Shown here: piece after piece, positions 1 through 7,280 of the stretch
How positions within the stretch are numbered: the stretch's first letter is position 1
Layout: each line of letters opens with the position of its first letter
DNA from: CAZKCK01 sp964552325
Lineage (GTDB): Bacteria; Bacteroidota; Bacteroidia; Bacteroidales; TTA-H9
DNA length: 14,321 nt
Assembly: GCA_964552325.1 (NCBI GenBank)
Contig: CAZKHA010000086.1
Coordinates: forward strand, 1-14,321
Direction of reading: 5' to 3'
Translations under genes and position numbers: made by a program
The notes under the pieces: model-generated
Told to the model about the DNA's origin: nothing
Seen by the model: the letters and a program-made list of their open reading frames with translations, nothing else
The model's database searches: none

Positions 1-131
1 CAAATCTTCATTAAACTCATTATAATTACCCACAAAAAACAGCGAAGAGCCATAAACTTTAGATTAGCGTTTCCCATTTCTTGCCTATAAAACAAACTCT
101 TACTCTCGGTTAGCAAACGGTGTTTCACCAT
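1..131 (-). CDS. Partial hypothetical protein, 5' end only, runs off left edge
   Basis: I do not recognise this gene. Reading the minus strand from the ATG at 131, the frame stays open for 43 codons to the window edge. The peptide begins MVKHRLLTESKSLFYRQEMG and then enters a hydrophobic segment (about residues 27-43, including FLWVIIMSLM) that could be a signal anchor or membrane helix. In-frame ATGs at 77 and 53 are alternative starts; from 53 the product would start directly with a signal-peptide-like stretch. The frame is also open upstream of 131 back to a TAA at 240-242, so a longer non-ATG start is possible. The gene would be divergent from the acyl-CoA ligase. Residue composition looks protein-like, but there is no homology evidence and the 3' end is not visible. 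Confidence 0.4.
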   Translation of the reverse strand, partial: MVKHRLLTESKSLFYRQEMGNANLKFMALRCFLWVIIMSLMKI

Positions 132-198
132 TTGGTTAACTGTGTAGTTTTGCGGTTTGTATTCTTGCTTAAACTTAAGCTTTGCCTTATGCAAATTG
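121..198. repeat. 78-bp direct repeat, left copy (divergent promoter region)
   Basis: This stretch matches 1097-1174 at 75 of 78 positions, with an exact offset of 976 bp. The copy contains the minus-strand ATG of the left-edge ORF (129-131), a TAGTTTTG box (145-152) and a plus-strand ATG (189-191). That ATG is followed by the same CAAATTG as the ligase start. After this the sequence diverges and the plus frame stops after 11 codons, so the left copy carries an orphan ligase start. Similarity ends 7-8 nt beyond each start codon. Confidence 0.9.
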
Positions 199-742
199 CT
201 AAGTTCAACTTTAAATTTGCGTAAACATAATGTAATATATTAGACATTAACTAAATACAGCTAAAAAGTACTTTCTAGAACCAATTCGTTTTGCGGATCC
301 GGCAATCGAGAAGATTCAAAAACAGATAGCATCAAGTGGCCTACTCGCTTGCAATAAATTACAACCTACTGTATAATAAGGCTTTGGGATTATAGCAATA
401 ACTAACCGAGCAATTTTAAAATTTAATATTAATTTTGCACGGTAAATATCAACAAGCAGATGTACTGTAATTGTTTTGCATTTTTTACCTCGGGGTAGTG
501 ATTGTTTATGAATTCAATAGTTTTACAGTATCTGTGTGTTTTTATGCCCGGCAATTGCCCTATTTGCCCCATTTTTGCCCCAAAAGTGTATAGGATATAC
601 CGGCTCGTCCCAGTTGTCTTGTTACTTAAGTCTCTGGGAATTATCATGGGTAATCGTTTAAATTGGACAAATTTACTATTAAAAAATGAATTTGTCCAAA
701 ACAAGTTTCAATTTTCAGGATTTTCCTGGAGTTAGAGGCTGG
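199..742. other. AT-rich intergenic stretch without a convincing gene
   Basis: About 540 bp lie between the left copy of the 78-bp repeat and the repeat island. Two overlapping opposite-strand ORFs (429-704 minus, 502-735 plus) are short, lack recognisable domains and overlap each other, so I do not call either. A TAATTTTG box sits at 429-436 on the plus strand, and a strong inverted repeat lies at 663-699. The stretch around 550-590 contains three closely spaced TTGCCC-type motifs. I see no RNA gene or mobile-element gene. Confidence 0.6.
663..699. repeat. Perfect 11-bp inverted repeat with 15-nt spacer
   Basis: TTGGACAAATT at 663-673 is the exact reverse complement of AATTTGTCCAA at 689-699, with an A-rich 15-nt spacer between them. 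A match this long at this spacing is unlikely by chance. It has no following T-tract, so it is not a typical intrinsic terminator. It could be a hairpin, an operator for a dimeric regulator, or the trace of a mobile element. Confidence 0.7.
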
Positions 743-861
743 TTGATGGATTGATGGGTTGATTTGTTTTCCCATTTTCAAATCCCAAAATCTTCGCCCT
801 TCGGGGTTTCGACAGGCTCAACCACCGCAGGGCAAGCTATCCCCACATCTTCATATTTTCA

Positions 862-894
862 TCCCGAAGTCTCGGGACTGCCGCTTCGCGACAG
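862..894. repeat. Two adjacent hairpins inside the repeat island
   Basis: Positions 862-877 form a 6-bp stem with a 4-nt loop (TCCCGA-AGTC-TCGGGA). Immediately after, 878-894 form a second stem (CTG, mismatch, CGC, loop TTC, GCG, mismatch, CAG; six pairs with one C/A mismatch). The hairpins separate two tracts of 8-nt-period repeats, the same array-hairpin-array layout seen at 14158-14321. Confidence 0.6.
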
Positions 895-963
895 CATCTT
901 CATATCTTCATATCTTCACATCCCCACCCTTCGTGGCTTCATCGGGCTCAGCCACCGGGTTTG

Positions 964-1055
964 CCCTTCACCCTGAACCATTTACCTTGTACCCCCACCC
1001 TCATTCTTCGGTTGGGCAAGCTTTACCCTGAACCCTTCACCCTGAACCATTTACC
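964..1055. repeat. 23-bp direct repeat pair (964-986 and 1033-1055)
   Basis: A 23-bp sequence beginning CCCTTCACCCTGAACC occurs identically at 964-986 and 1033-1055. Around the second copy the core is itself tandem with a 14-nt period, as ACCCTGAACC recurs twice in a row starting near 1024. Together with the shared GGGCAAGCT at 830-838 and 1014-1022, this indicates that the island grew by local duplications. Confidence 0.75.
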
Positions 1056-1096
1056 CTTCGATAATCTTCAACGGTTGGATTGATGGGTTGAATTCT

Positions 1097-1174
1097 TGTT
1101 TCACCATTTGGTTAATTGTGTAGTTTTGCGGTTTGTAATCTTGCTTAAACTTAACCTTTGCCTTATGCAAATTG
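1097..1174. repeat. 78-bp direct repeat, right copy (ligase promoter and start)
   Basis: This is the partner of 121-198, differing at three positions. It ends seven bases into the ligase coding sequence and contains the ligase -7 box. On the minus strand it holds an ATG equivalent (1105-1107) of the left-edge gene, but that frame continues only about 18 codons into the repeat island before a stop. The right copy therefore retains the ligase promoter and an orphan start of the divergent gene. Confidence 0.9.
1121..1128 (+). promoter_or_regulatory. Bacteroidota -7 promoter box for the acyl-CoA ligase
   Basis: TAGTTTTG matches the TAnnTTTG -7 consensus exactly and lies 36 nt before the ATG at 1165, implying a leader of about 30 nt. 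The upstream -33 element is weak: a TTG at 1096-1098 is spaced 22 nt away. The same box is present in the left copy of the repeat at 145-152. Confidence 0.5.
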
Positions 1175-2925
1175 AACGGATTTTCGACATACTACCTTAT
1201 TCCTTAGAACGTTACAATAAAAATGTTGCATTAGCCGGAAAAAAAAGCGGAAAATGGGTCACCTATTCATCTTCCGATTATGTACACTACAGTACTTTGG
1301 TTAGCTATGGCCTGTTGGCATTAGGGATTGAGAAAGGCGATAAAATTGCTACGCTCAGCAATAACCGGCCCGAGTGGAACTTTGTGGATATGGGGCTATT
1401 ACAAGTTGGGGCCGTTCATGTCCCAGTTTATCCAACCATAAACGATGAAGAACTTGCCTATGTGTTGACCGAGGCTGAGGTGAAGGCCATTTTTGTGTCG
1501 AGCAAGTATTTGTTGGGCAAAGTGATGGCTGTACGTACGCAATTACCTTCACTAAAGCACATTTATACGTTTGACGAAATTGCAGATACATCAAACTTTC
1601 AGGAGCTTATAGAATTAGGGAGCAAGAACCAAGTTATTGAAAATCTTGAACAACGCAAAGCCCAAATAAGCCAAGACGATTTGGCCAGCATCATTTATAC
1701 GTCAGGAACCACTAGTGCGCCCAAAGGCGTGATGCTAACCCATAAAAACCACATTTCAAACGTACTAGTGGCGGCATTCACTATTAGGCTAAATCATACC
1801 TATTCTATTTTAAGCTACCTCCCGCTTTCGCATTCGTACGAACGGATGGTAAATTACATTGGTCAATACCTTGGCATATCAGTGTATTACTCTGAAAGCG
1901 TGAACAATATATTGGCCAACTTTCGCGAAATCAAACCGCACATCCTTGTTACGGTTCCATTGCTGCTCGAAAAGGTGTATGAGGGAATCCTTAAAAAAGG
2001 CCATGAACTGAAAGGAGTTAAACGGCTAATTTTCGATTGGGCCTTAAACCTAGCTAAACAATACGAGCTACACCGCGAATTTGGCTGGTGGTACAATTGG
2101 CAGCTAAATCTAGCCAACAAACTGGTTTTTAGCAAATGGCGTGAGGCATTGGGCGGCAACATGATTAAAATAATTTGTGGTGGCGCCAGTGTACAGGTTC
2201 ATCTGTTGCATATATTTTGGGCGGCACGCATCCCAGTGTACGAAGGATATGGATTAACCGAAGCCGCACCACTCGTTTCGTATAACACCGAGGATGGGAT
2301 AAAGGCCGGAACTATTGGGCATGTAATACACGACGTGCTGGTCAAGATTTCGGATGAGGGGGAAATTTTGGTAAAAGGCCCCAATGTAATGAAAGGCTAT
2401 TACAAACATCCCGAATGGACTGCTGAAGCCATTGATGAACAAGGCTGGTTGCATACGGGCGACTTGGGAATGATTGATGAAGAAGCGTTTCTGAAGATAA
2501 CCGGCCGTAAGAAGGACATTTTTAAGATCAATTCGGGCATTTATGTGTATCCAGAAGTGTTGGAAAGCAAGCTAAAGCAATCGTTTTTCATTACTCAGGC
2601 TTTGGTTATTGGCGAAAACCGGAATTATCTGGTGGCACTCATTCAACCCAATTTCGATTATGTAAAGGAATGGTGCCACACCCATCATCTACATTTTGAG
2701 AACAATAAGCAAATGGTTGAAAACGAAAAAGTAGTAAAGCTTTTTGAACAAGAGATAAAAAAAATCAATGGGCTCGGCATCAAAGAAAATGAAACCATCC
2801 AGAAATTTGCCTTGCTCCCCGACGAATGGCTTATTGACACTGGCGAGCTAACACCATCGATGAAAATGAAACGAAAACATTTGACCCAACGATATGCTAA
2901 TATCATAAATGGGCTCTATGTTTAA
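1165..2925 (+). CDS. Long-chain acyl-CoA synthetase (AMP-forming)
   Basis: This enzyme activates a fatty acid with ATP and CoA through an acyl-adenylate, probably at the inner face of the membrane. The 586-residue length fits the bacterial long-chain acyl-CoA ligase family. Visible ANL-superfamily motifs are the phosphate loop YTSGTTSAPKG (178-188), YEGYGLTEAAP (359-369) around the adenine and acyl site, GWLHTGDLG (427-435), and the hinge ITGRKKDIFKINSG (445-458). A C-terminal lysine in LTPSMKMKRKHL (562-573) is the likely catalytic residue. I chose the ATG at 1165 because the frame's earlier TTG (1096) would add 23 residues that lie inside a duplicated promoter segment and upstream of the family's usual N-terminus. 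The gene converges on the radical SAM operon with a 24-bp gap. Family assignment is firm; chain-length preference cannot be read. Confidence 0.93.
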   Translation: MQIERIFDILPYSLERYNKNVALAGKKSGKWVTYSSSDYVHYSTLVSYGLLALGIEKGDKIATLSNNRPEWNFVDMGLLQVGAVHVPVYPTINDEELAYVLTEAEVKAIFVSSKYLLGKVMAVRTQLPSLKHIYTFDEIADTSNFQELIELGSKNQVIENLEQRKAQISQDDLASIIYTSGTTSAPKGVMLTHKNHISNVLVAAFTIRLNHTYSILSYLPLSHSYERMVNYIGQYLGISVYYSESVNNILANFREIKPHILVTVPLLLEKVYEGILKKGHELKGVKRLIFDWALNLAKQYELHREFGWWYNWQLNLANKLVFSKWREALGGNMIKIICGGASVQVHLLHIFWAARIPVYEGYGLTEAAPLVSYNTEDGIKAGTIGHVIHDVLVKISDEGEILVKGPNVMKGYYKHPEWTAEAIDEQGWLHTGDLGMIDEEAFLKITGRKKDIFKINSGIYVYPEVLESKLKQSFFITQALVIGENRNYLVALIQPNFDYVKEWCHTHHLHFENNKQMVENEKVVKLFEQEIKKINGLGIKENETIQKFALLPDEWLIDTGELTPSMKMKRKHLTQRYANIINGLYV

Positions 2926-2949
2926 GCAATAAAACTAATCAATGGCCTT

Positions 2950-4317
2950 TTAATCGAAGTTTCGGCGAATTGGCACTTGCAGTACATCACGACGGTACCT
3001 AAAATTGGAAAAGAATGCCCAATATGCAGCTGAAATTGACTTCGTTTTCCAAAGGGTTAAGAAAAACTTATAATATATGAATGAAGGCTTGTAGATTTTT
3101 CGCCAAGCCTTTTCAATTTCATCGGCCAGCACTTCTGTTTCCATTTTGGGGTGATAAAAAGCCAAATCCATAAACCTAAAGTGGTTCCAATCTTCGGGGA
3201 AGTTGGTACAAGCTATCCTGCCATCGGCCTTAATGCGGTTATAAAGCTTTGTTCCCGGAAAAGGTGTTAAAATGCTACACTGTACGCCATCAACGCGTGA
3301 TTTTACAATGAAGTCTGCTCTATTCCGAATATCTTGTGCCGTATCGGTTTCTAAGCCAAGAATAAACGTGCCCAACACTGCAATACCATGCTTGTTAATT
3401 TTGTTAAACGCCTTTTTATAGTACGCAATGCCACCTTTTCGCTTATTTACGGTTTTATTCATGTAATCAAGGCCTTCGGTGGTTTCGGCTTCAATGCCTA
3501 CCAACAAGATTTTACATCCGCTTTTGGCTGCCCATTCCAAAATTTCATCGTCTTCGGCAATATCAACGGTCACTTGTGTAAACCATTGAAATTTAAGGCC
3601 TCTTTCTACAATTCCCTTAAATAGGTTGAGTGCGTTTTCACGTTGTCGCTTGTTTTGGCCCACAAGGTTATCGTCAGCAAAAATTACACTTTTGAACTTT
3701 CCAAGATTTTTCTCTAATTCGTCAAGAACCTCTTCAACAGGGCGTTGCCGATAAATACGACCATTAAAAGCCGTTACGGTACAAAAGTCGCAATCATAGG
3801 GGCAACCTCTAGAGGTCTGAATGGTTCTATACCAATAGGATGGATGAAACAAATCATGACGGGCATGTGGAATGGTCTTTAAATCAGCATATCCCTCTCC
3901 TTTATAGATGCGTTGTAGATTTCCAGCTTCAAAGTCGGCAAGAAGCTTCCCCCAAACTAATTCGGCCTCACCAATTACCACAGCATCCACATATTGTAAA
4001 GCTTCATCGGGCATCATGGAGGCATGAATGCCACCCATTACAACAGGCACGCCCTTGGCACGGTACATAGCAGCAACTTCGTAGGCACGCGAGGCATTTT
4101 GGGTATAGGCCGTTAAGCCAACTAAATCGGCAGGCCGGTACCAAGCTTTCTGAAAGTTTTCATCCATTATCCGTACTTTCCATGTATCTGGGGTACAAGC
4201 CGCTACCATGCCAAGCGCTAAGGGAGGCATTTTAGAAACGGGGTCTTGCGAAAAACCTGTTCGACTTTGGTTTACAGGATTTATTAGGAGTAGGCTCCGC
4301 TTTTTAGTCTCTTCCAT
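2950..4317 (-). CDS. B12-binding-type radical SAM protein, third paralog of operon
   Basis: The 455-residue protein has two parts. An N-terminal Rossmann-like B12-binding-type domain (about 8-140) shows DENF, ADLVGLTAYT and PVVMGGIHASMMP. A radical SAM domain follows, with the cluster motif RGCPYDCDFC giving C172, C176 and C179 for the 4Fe-4S cluster. Later conserved stretches are FADDN, GIEAET and TPFPGTKLY. The C-terminal ~120 residues resemble the DUF4070-type tail found in this superfamily. No DxHxxG cobalamin-ligating motif is visible, so any B12 would bind without the usual histidine ligand, or the domain may be vestigial. The ATG at 4317 lies 4 nt after the stop of the preceding paralog, so the two are co-transcribed. 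Substrate unknown; relatives with this architecture include hopanoid methylases, but that does not assign a function here. Confidence 0.88.
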   Translation of the reverse strand: MEETKKRSLLLINPVNQSRTGFSQDPVSKMPPLALGMVAACTPDTWKVRIMDENFQKAWYRPADLVGLTAYTQNASRAYEVAAMYRAKGVPVVMGGIHASMMPDEALQYVDAVVIGEAELVWGKLLADFEAGNLQRIYKGEGYADLKTIPHARHDLFHPSYWYRTIQTSRGCPYDCDFCTVTAFNGRIYRQRPVEEVLDELEKNLGKFKSVIFADDNLVGQNKRQRENALNLFKGIVERGLKFQWFTQVTVDIAEDDEILEWAAKSGCKILLVGIEAETTEGLDYMNKTVNKRKGGIAYYKKAFNKINKHGIAVLGTFILGLETDTAQDIRNRADFIVKSRVDGVQCSILTPFPGTKLYNRIKADGRIACTNFPEDWNHFRFMDLAFYHPKMETEVLADEIEKAWRKIYKPSFIYYKFFLTLWKTKSISAAYWAFFSNFRYRRDVLQVPIRRNFD

Positions 4318-4321
4318 ACAA

Positions 4322-5692
4322 TTACGTTTTTAAAAACCAATTTTTAACTTGTTTCCCATCTTGAATGTGCATATTGCGGTAGTTCCAATTGCTCATATAG
4401 CTCCAATAGGCTGTGGTAAAACTTCCGAGGTTGTACCACGATTTAAAGAACTTCCGCCGCAGATGGCTAGGTTCATAAATTTGTTGGAGCGCGCTCTTGA
4501 AAGCCTCGCTAAACTCGGGATGGCTCATAAGTTTGGGCTCAAAAACCAAATCACCATAGTCAAACAACTGCCAATCAGTTGGGAAGTTATGATTTATAAA
4601 CCTGCCTTCGGACTCCAACTTCGTAAACAAACGAGTTCCGGGCAGGGGTGTAACAATGGTGGTTTGAAAGGAATCGGCGCTTGAGCGTCGAATATAATCC
4701 ACACGCTGCTGGATTGTTTGGGGTGTATCGCTATCCCAACCAAACATAAACCCTGCAATGGATGCTATGCCAAATTTGTGCATCTTGGCAAATACACGCT
4801 CATACGAATCAACGCCCATCTTCATGTTGATGCGTTTGTTCGATTCAACCAGGGCATCGGGCAATTCCGTTTCAACCCCAATAAAAATCATACGGGCACC
4901 ACTTTTGGCGGCCCATCGTAACACTTCAGGGTTATCGGCCAAGTTGAGTGAAGCTTGCGAAATCCAATCTTTTTTGATGCCCCGTTCTACTATTTTCCGA
5001 AAAAGCTCGATGGCCCGCTCTTGATGAGCCTTTGATGTGCCTACAATATTGTCATCGAGGAAAAACACATTTTGTTGAGGAATTTGTTCGAGTTCATCAA
5101 GCACTTCCTCGATAGGGCGCATGCGGTAATGCCGCCCATTGAAAGCTGACACGGAGCAAAAATTACAATCGAATGGGCACCCGCGTGTAGTCTGTATAGA
5201 AGCAAACACATATCCCGGATGGAACAAATCGCGACGGGGCTTAACGGCGTTCTCCATGGGTAGCAAGTTTCCTTTATACCGTTTTTGCAAACTACCTGCC
5301 TCGAAATCGGCAATTAGTTTAGGCCAAACACTTTCGGCCTCACCTGTAACCACACAATCAACATGTTGTGCAGCCTCGTCAGGCATCATAGAAGCATGAA
5401 TGCCACCCAAAACCGTTTTTATACCTTTTTCACGATACAATGCAGCAATTTCATATGCACGGGTAGCCGATGAGCTAAAGGTGGTTAATCCAACTAAATC
5501 AGCCTCATAGAATCTAAAATCCCGGAAATTCTCATCAATAATCTTTACTTTCCAATCAGTAGGTGTTAAAGCAGCAATGATGCCCAAACTTAAAGGCTGG
5601 TACTTAGTGTCGCGGTTGGCAAGGAATCCTTTGCGCTTCCTGTTGGCAGGATATATTAACAAGAGCGTTTTAGTACGGTTGGGCATAGTCAT
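4322..5692 (-). CDS. B12-binding-type radical SAM protein, second paralog of operon
   Basis: This is the middle gene of the tandem trio. From the ATG at 5692 it is 456 residues long. The N-terminal B12-binding-type domain carries IIDENF, ADLVGLTTFSSSATRAYE and LGGIHASMMPDEA. The radical SAM motif RGCPFDCNFC places cluster cysteines at 172, 176 and 179. FLDDN, FIGVETE and TPLPGTRLF follow, then a C-terminal region like that of its neighbours. As in the other two, no DxHxxG motif is visible. The frame opens with a TTG at 5710, but ATGs at 5692 and 5686 are more likely; the 5686 start aligns best with the N-termini of the paralogs. With either ATG the gene overlaps the end of the first paralog by 17-23 nt, which indicates translational coupling. 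The reaction and substrate cannot be read from the sequence. Confidence 0.88.
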   Translation of the reverse strand: MTMPNRTKTLLLIYPANRKRKGFLANRDTKYQPLSLGIIAALTPTDWKVKIIDENFRDFRFYEADLVGLTTFSSSATRAYEIAALYREKGIKTVLGGIHASMMPDEAAQHVDCVVTGEAESVWPKLIADFEAGSLQKRYKGNLLPMENAVKPRRDLFHPGYVFASIQTTRGCPFDCNFCSVSAFNGRHYRMRPIEEVLDELEQIPQQNVFFLDDNIVGTSKAHQERAIELFRKIVERGIKKDWISQASLNLADNPEVLRWAAKSGARMIFIGVETELPDALVESNKRINMKMGVDSYERVFAKMHKFGIASIAGFMFGWDSDTPQTIQQRVDYIRRSSADSFQTTIVTPLPGTRLFTKLESEGRFINHNFPTDWQLFDYGDLVFEPKLMSHPEFSEAFKSALQQIYEPSHLRRKFFKSWYNLGSFTTAYWSYMSNWNYRNMHIQDGKQVKNWFLKT

Positions 5693-7025
5693 AGGCTGAT
5701 GGCTTTTCAAAGGCTACTTTTTGGTAATTTAGGTTACTGTTATAAGCCCAAATTGCAGTGCGTAAGCTTTTTGTATTCCAAAGGGTTCGTAAAAATTTTA
5801 TTCGTATCGTTTGGTTTGAGCAGATGCGACCATAAACCTTGTTAACTCCCGTGGCAAGTTCTTGAGGCGTCATTTTTAAAGGTTTAAACACCACATCCGA
5901 AAAGTGGAAATGCTGCCAATGCTTTGGAAATTCAGTGCAAATAATGCGGTCTTCGTTCTTCATCTTTTCATACAGCCGGGTTCCGGGCAGAGGCGTCATT
6001 ACGCTGCTTTGCACCACATCAACACTGGATCGGATGATGTAGGTCGCCCGTTCGTCGAGTGATTTGGGTGTATCGGATTCCATTCCAAAAATGAAAGCCC
6101 CCAGCACCCCAATCCCGGCCTGGTGTATAGTCCTGAAAGCACTTGCATAGCTATCGGTTCCTAGCTTTAAATTAAGCCGTTTGTTGGTGTCGTGCAATTG
6201 TTCAGCTTTTTCGGCTTCAATGCCTATTAACAAGAGCCTGCATCCACTTTTTGCTGCCAGTTTTAAAACTTCGGGTTTCTCGGCAATATTGAGGCTTACC
6301 TGTGCAAACCATTCCTTTTTCAATCCTCGGGATATCATGCCCTTAAACAGGGCTATGGCGTGGTCTTCGGCAGTTTTGTTGTAGCCAATTAAATTGTCGT
6401 CAACAAAGTAAACAAGCTTTTGAGGAAGGCTTTGCAACTCATCTAAAATGCCTTCTACATCTCTCAGGCGGTATTTATGGCCATTGAATCCGGGCACTGA
6501 ACAAAAATCGCAATCCATTGGGCAGCCCCTGCTGGTTTGTACAGATGCAAAATAATAGCCAGGGTGGAATAAATCATGCCGAGGCACAGGGCTTTTGGCA
6601 AAATCGGGAAGTGAGCCTTTATACAGGTGTTGAAGTTTGCCAGCCTCAAAATCGGCAATGAGTTGTGGCCAACTGGCCTCGGCCTCGCCCACTACCACAG
6701 CATCAACGTAATTTAGGGCTTCGTGTGGCATAGCCGAAGCATGGATACCGCCCATAACCACGGGAATACCTTTGTCGCGATAAACTTGAGCAATTTCGTA
6801 GGCGCGGTTGGCTGTGCTCGTAAAAGCAGTAATGCCCACTAGATCAGCTTCGCGGAACTTAAACTCCTTGAAGTTTTCGTCTAATAGGACAATCTTCCAC
6901 TCAGGTGGTGTTAGGGCTGCCACAATGCCAAGGCCAAGAGGTACTTGCCTCGACTCCTTGCGCAAAATGAACCCTTTCCGGTATCTATTTACCGGATTTA
7001 TAAGGATTAATGTTTTCCGATCCAA
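5670..7025 (-). CDS. B12-binding-type radical SAM protein, first paralog of operon
   Basis: This is the promoter-proximal member of the trio, 451 residues. It has an N-terminal B12-binding-type domain (LLDENF, ADLVGITAFTSTANRAYE, VVMGGIHASAMP), then RGCPMDCDFC with cluster cysteines C168, C172 and C175. FVDDN (207-211), LIGIEAE and TPLPGTRLYEK follow, then a C-terminal tail matching the paralogs. The start must be the TTG at 7025: an in-frame TGA lies a few codons upstream, no ATG occurs before residue 90, and the N-terminus aligns with the other two copies. An AGGGA sequence nine or so bases ahead of the TTG resembles a ribosome binding site, which is uncommon in this phylum and may compensate for the weak start codon. 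A TACTTTTG promoter box lies just upstream. Function unknown. Confidence 0.88.
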   Translation of the reverse strand: MDRKTLILINPVNRYRKGFILRKESRQVPLGLGIVAALTPPEWKIVLLDENFKEFKFREADLVGITAFTSTANRAYEIAQVYRDKGIPVVMGGIHASAMPHEALNYVDAVVVGEAEASWPQLIADFEAGKLQHLYKGSLPDFAKSPVPRHDLFHPGYYFASVQTSRGCPMDCDFCSVPGFNGHKYRLRDVEGILDELQSLPQKLVYFVDDNLIGYNKTAEDHAIALFKGMISRGLKKEWFAQVSLNIAEKPEVLKLAAKSGCRLLLIGIEAEKAEQLHDTNKRLNLKLGTDSYASAFRTIHQAGIGVLGAFIFGMESDTPKSLDERATYIIRSSVDVVQSSVMTPLPGTRLYEKMKNEDRIICTEFPKHWQHFHFSDVVFKPLKMTPQELATGVNKVYGRICSNQTIRIKFLRTLWNTKSLRTAIWAYNSNLNYQKVAFEKPSAYDYAQPY

Positions 7026-7048
7026 TATTTTCCCTGTAATTCAAAGGC

Positions 7049-7056
7049 CAAAAGTA
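7049..7056 (-). promoter_or_regulatory. -7 promoter box for the radical SAM operon
   Basis: Read on the minus strand this is TACTTTTG, an exact TAnnTTTG match, 23 nt upstream of the TTG start at 7025. The implied leader is under 20 nt. Candidate -33 TTG elements are spaced 15 and 24 nt away, neither ideal. Confidence 0.5.
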
Positions 7057-7280
7057 GTTTTTTTCTTAAAGCAATACACTCAAAAACACAAAACAGTTTT
7101 ACCAAAATCGTTGCTTATCTTGCTTTTGGAAACCCTAAAACGGCTGTTCTAGACCTACAAACACTGCAATGCAATATCAACCCAATAACTCAACAACAAG
7201 TAGTTGTGGGGGAAAGGCTTTCCATTTAAGACACTAAGTATGCTGTATGCTTCGGTTGTTAGGCTACAAGTTTTGCCAAT

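Larger units (their letters stand above)
743..1096. repeat. Intergenic repeat island with 8-nt-period tracts and hairpins
   Basis: The island is bounded by a 15-bp direct repeat (GGATTGATGGGTTGA at 748-762 and 1077-1091). Several tracts inside it have an 8-nt period. Units TTGATGGN run from 743 to 766 and again from 1080. CACATNNN-type units with pyrimidine spacers run through 771-799, 844-864 and 893-929, and these are the reverse complement of the ATGTGNNN arrays at the right end of the window. Back-to-back hairpins separate the second and third of these tracts. An element reading TTTCGACAGGCTCAACCACC lies at 807-826, with degenerate relatives near 940 and 1010; I recall this kind of sequence from Bacteroidota intergenic regions. 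Overlapping ORFs through here are translated repeats and are not credible genes. Confidence 0.75.

Noticed and set aside
429..735. Overlapping ORFs of 91 aa (minus, 429-704) and 77 aa (plus, 502-735)
   Set aside because: They overlap each other on opposite strands, show no recognisable motif, and one runs through the 11-bp inverted repeat. Neither has better support than chance.
759..1031. ORFs of 90 and 70 aa in the repeat island
   Set aside because: They are translations of intergenic repeats and hairpins; the 8-nt period is incompatible with a repeated protein motif.
1096..1164. TTG start at 1096 adding 23 residues to the acyl-CoA ligase
   Set aside because: The added segment is the duplicated promoter region containing the TAGTTTTG box, and the ATG at 1165 gives the usual family N-terminus.
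7169..7237. A 22-codon plus-strand ORF with a CGGK sequence, considered as a peptide precursor for the radical SAM enzymes
   Set aside because: Very short, no recognisable leader, opposite strand to the operon, and the enzyme family is not one I associate with peptide modification.
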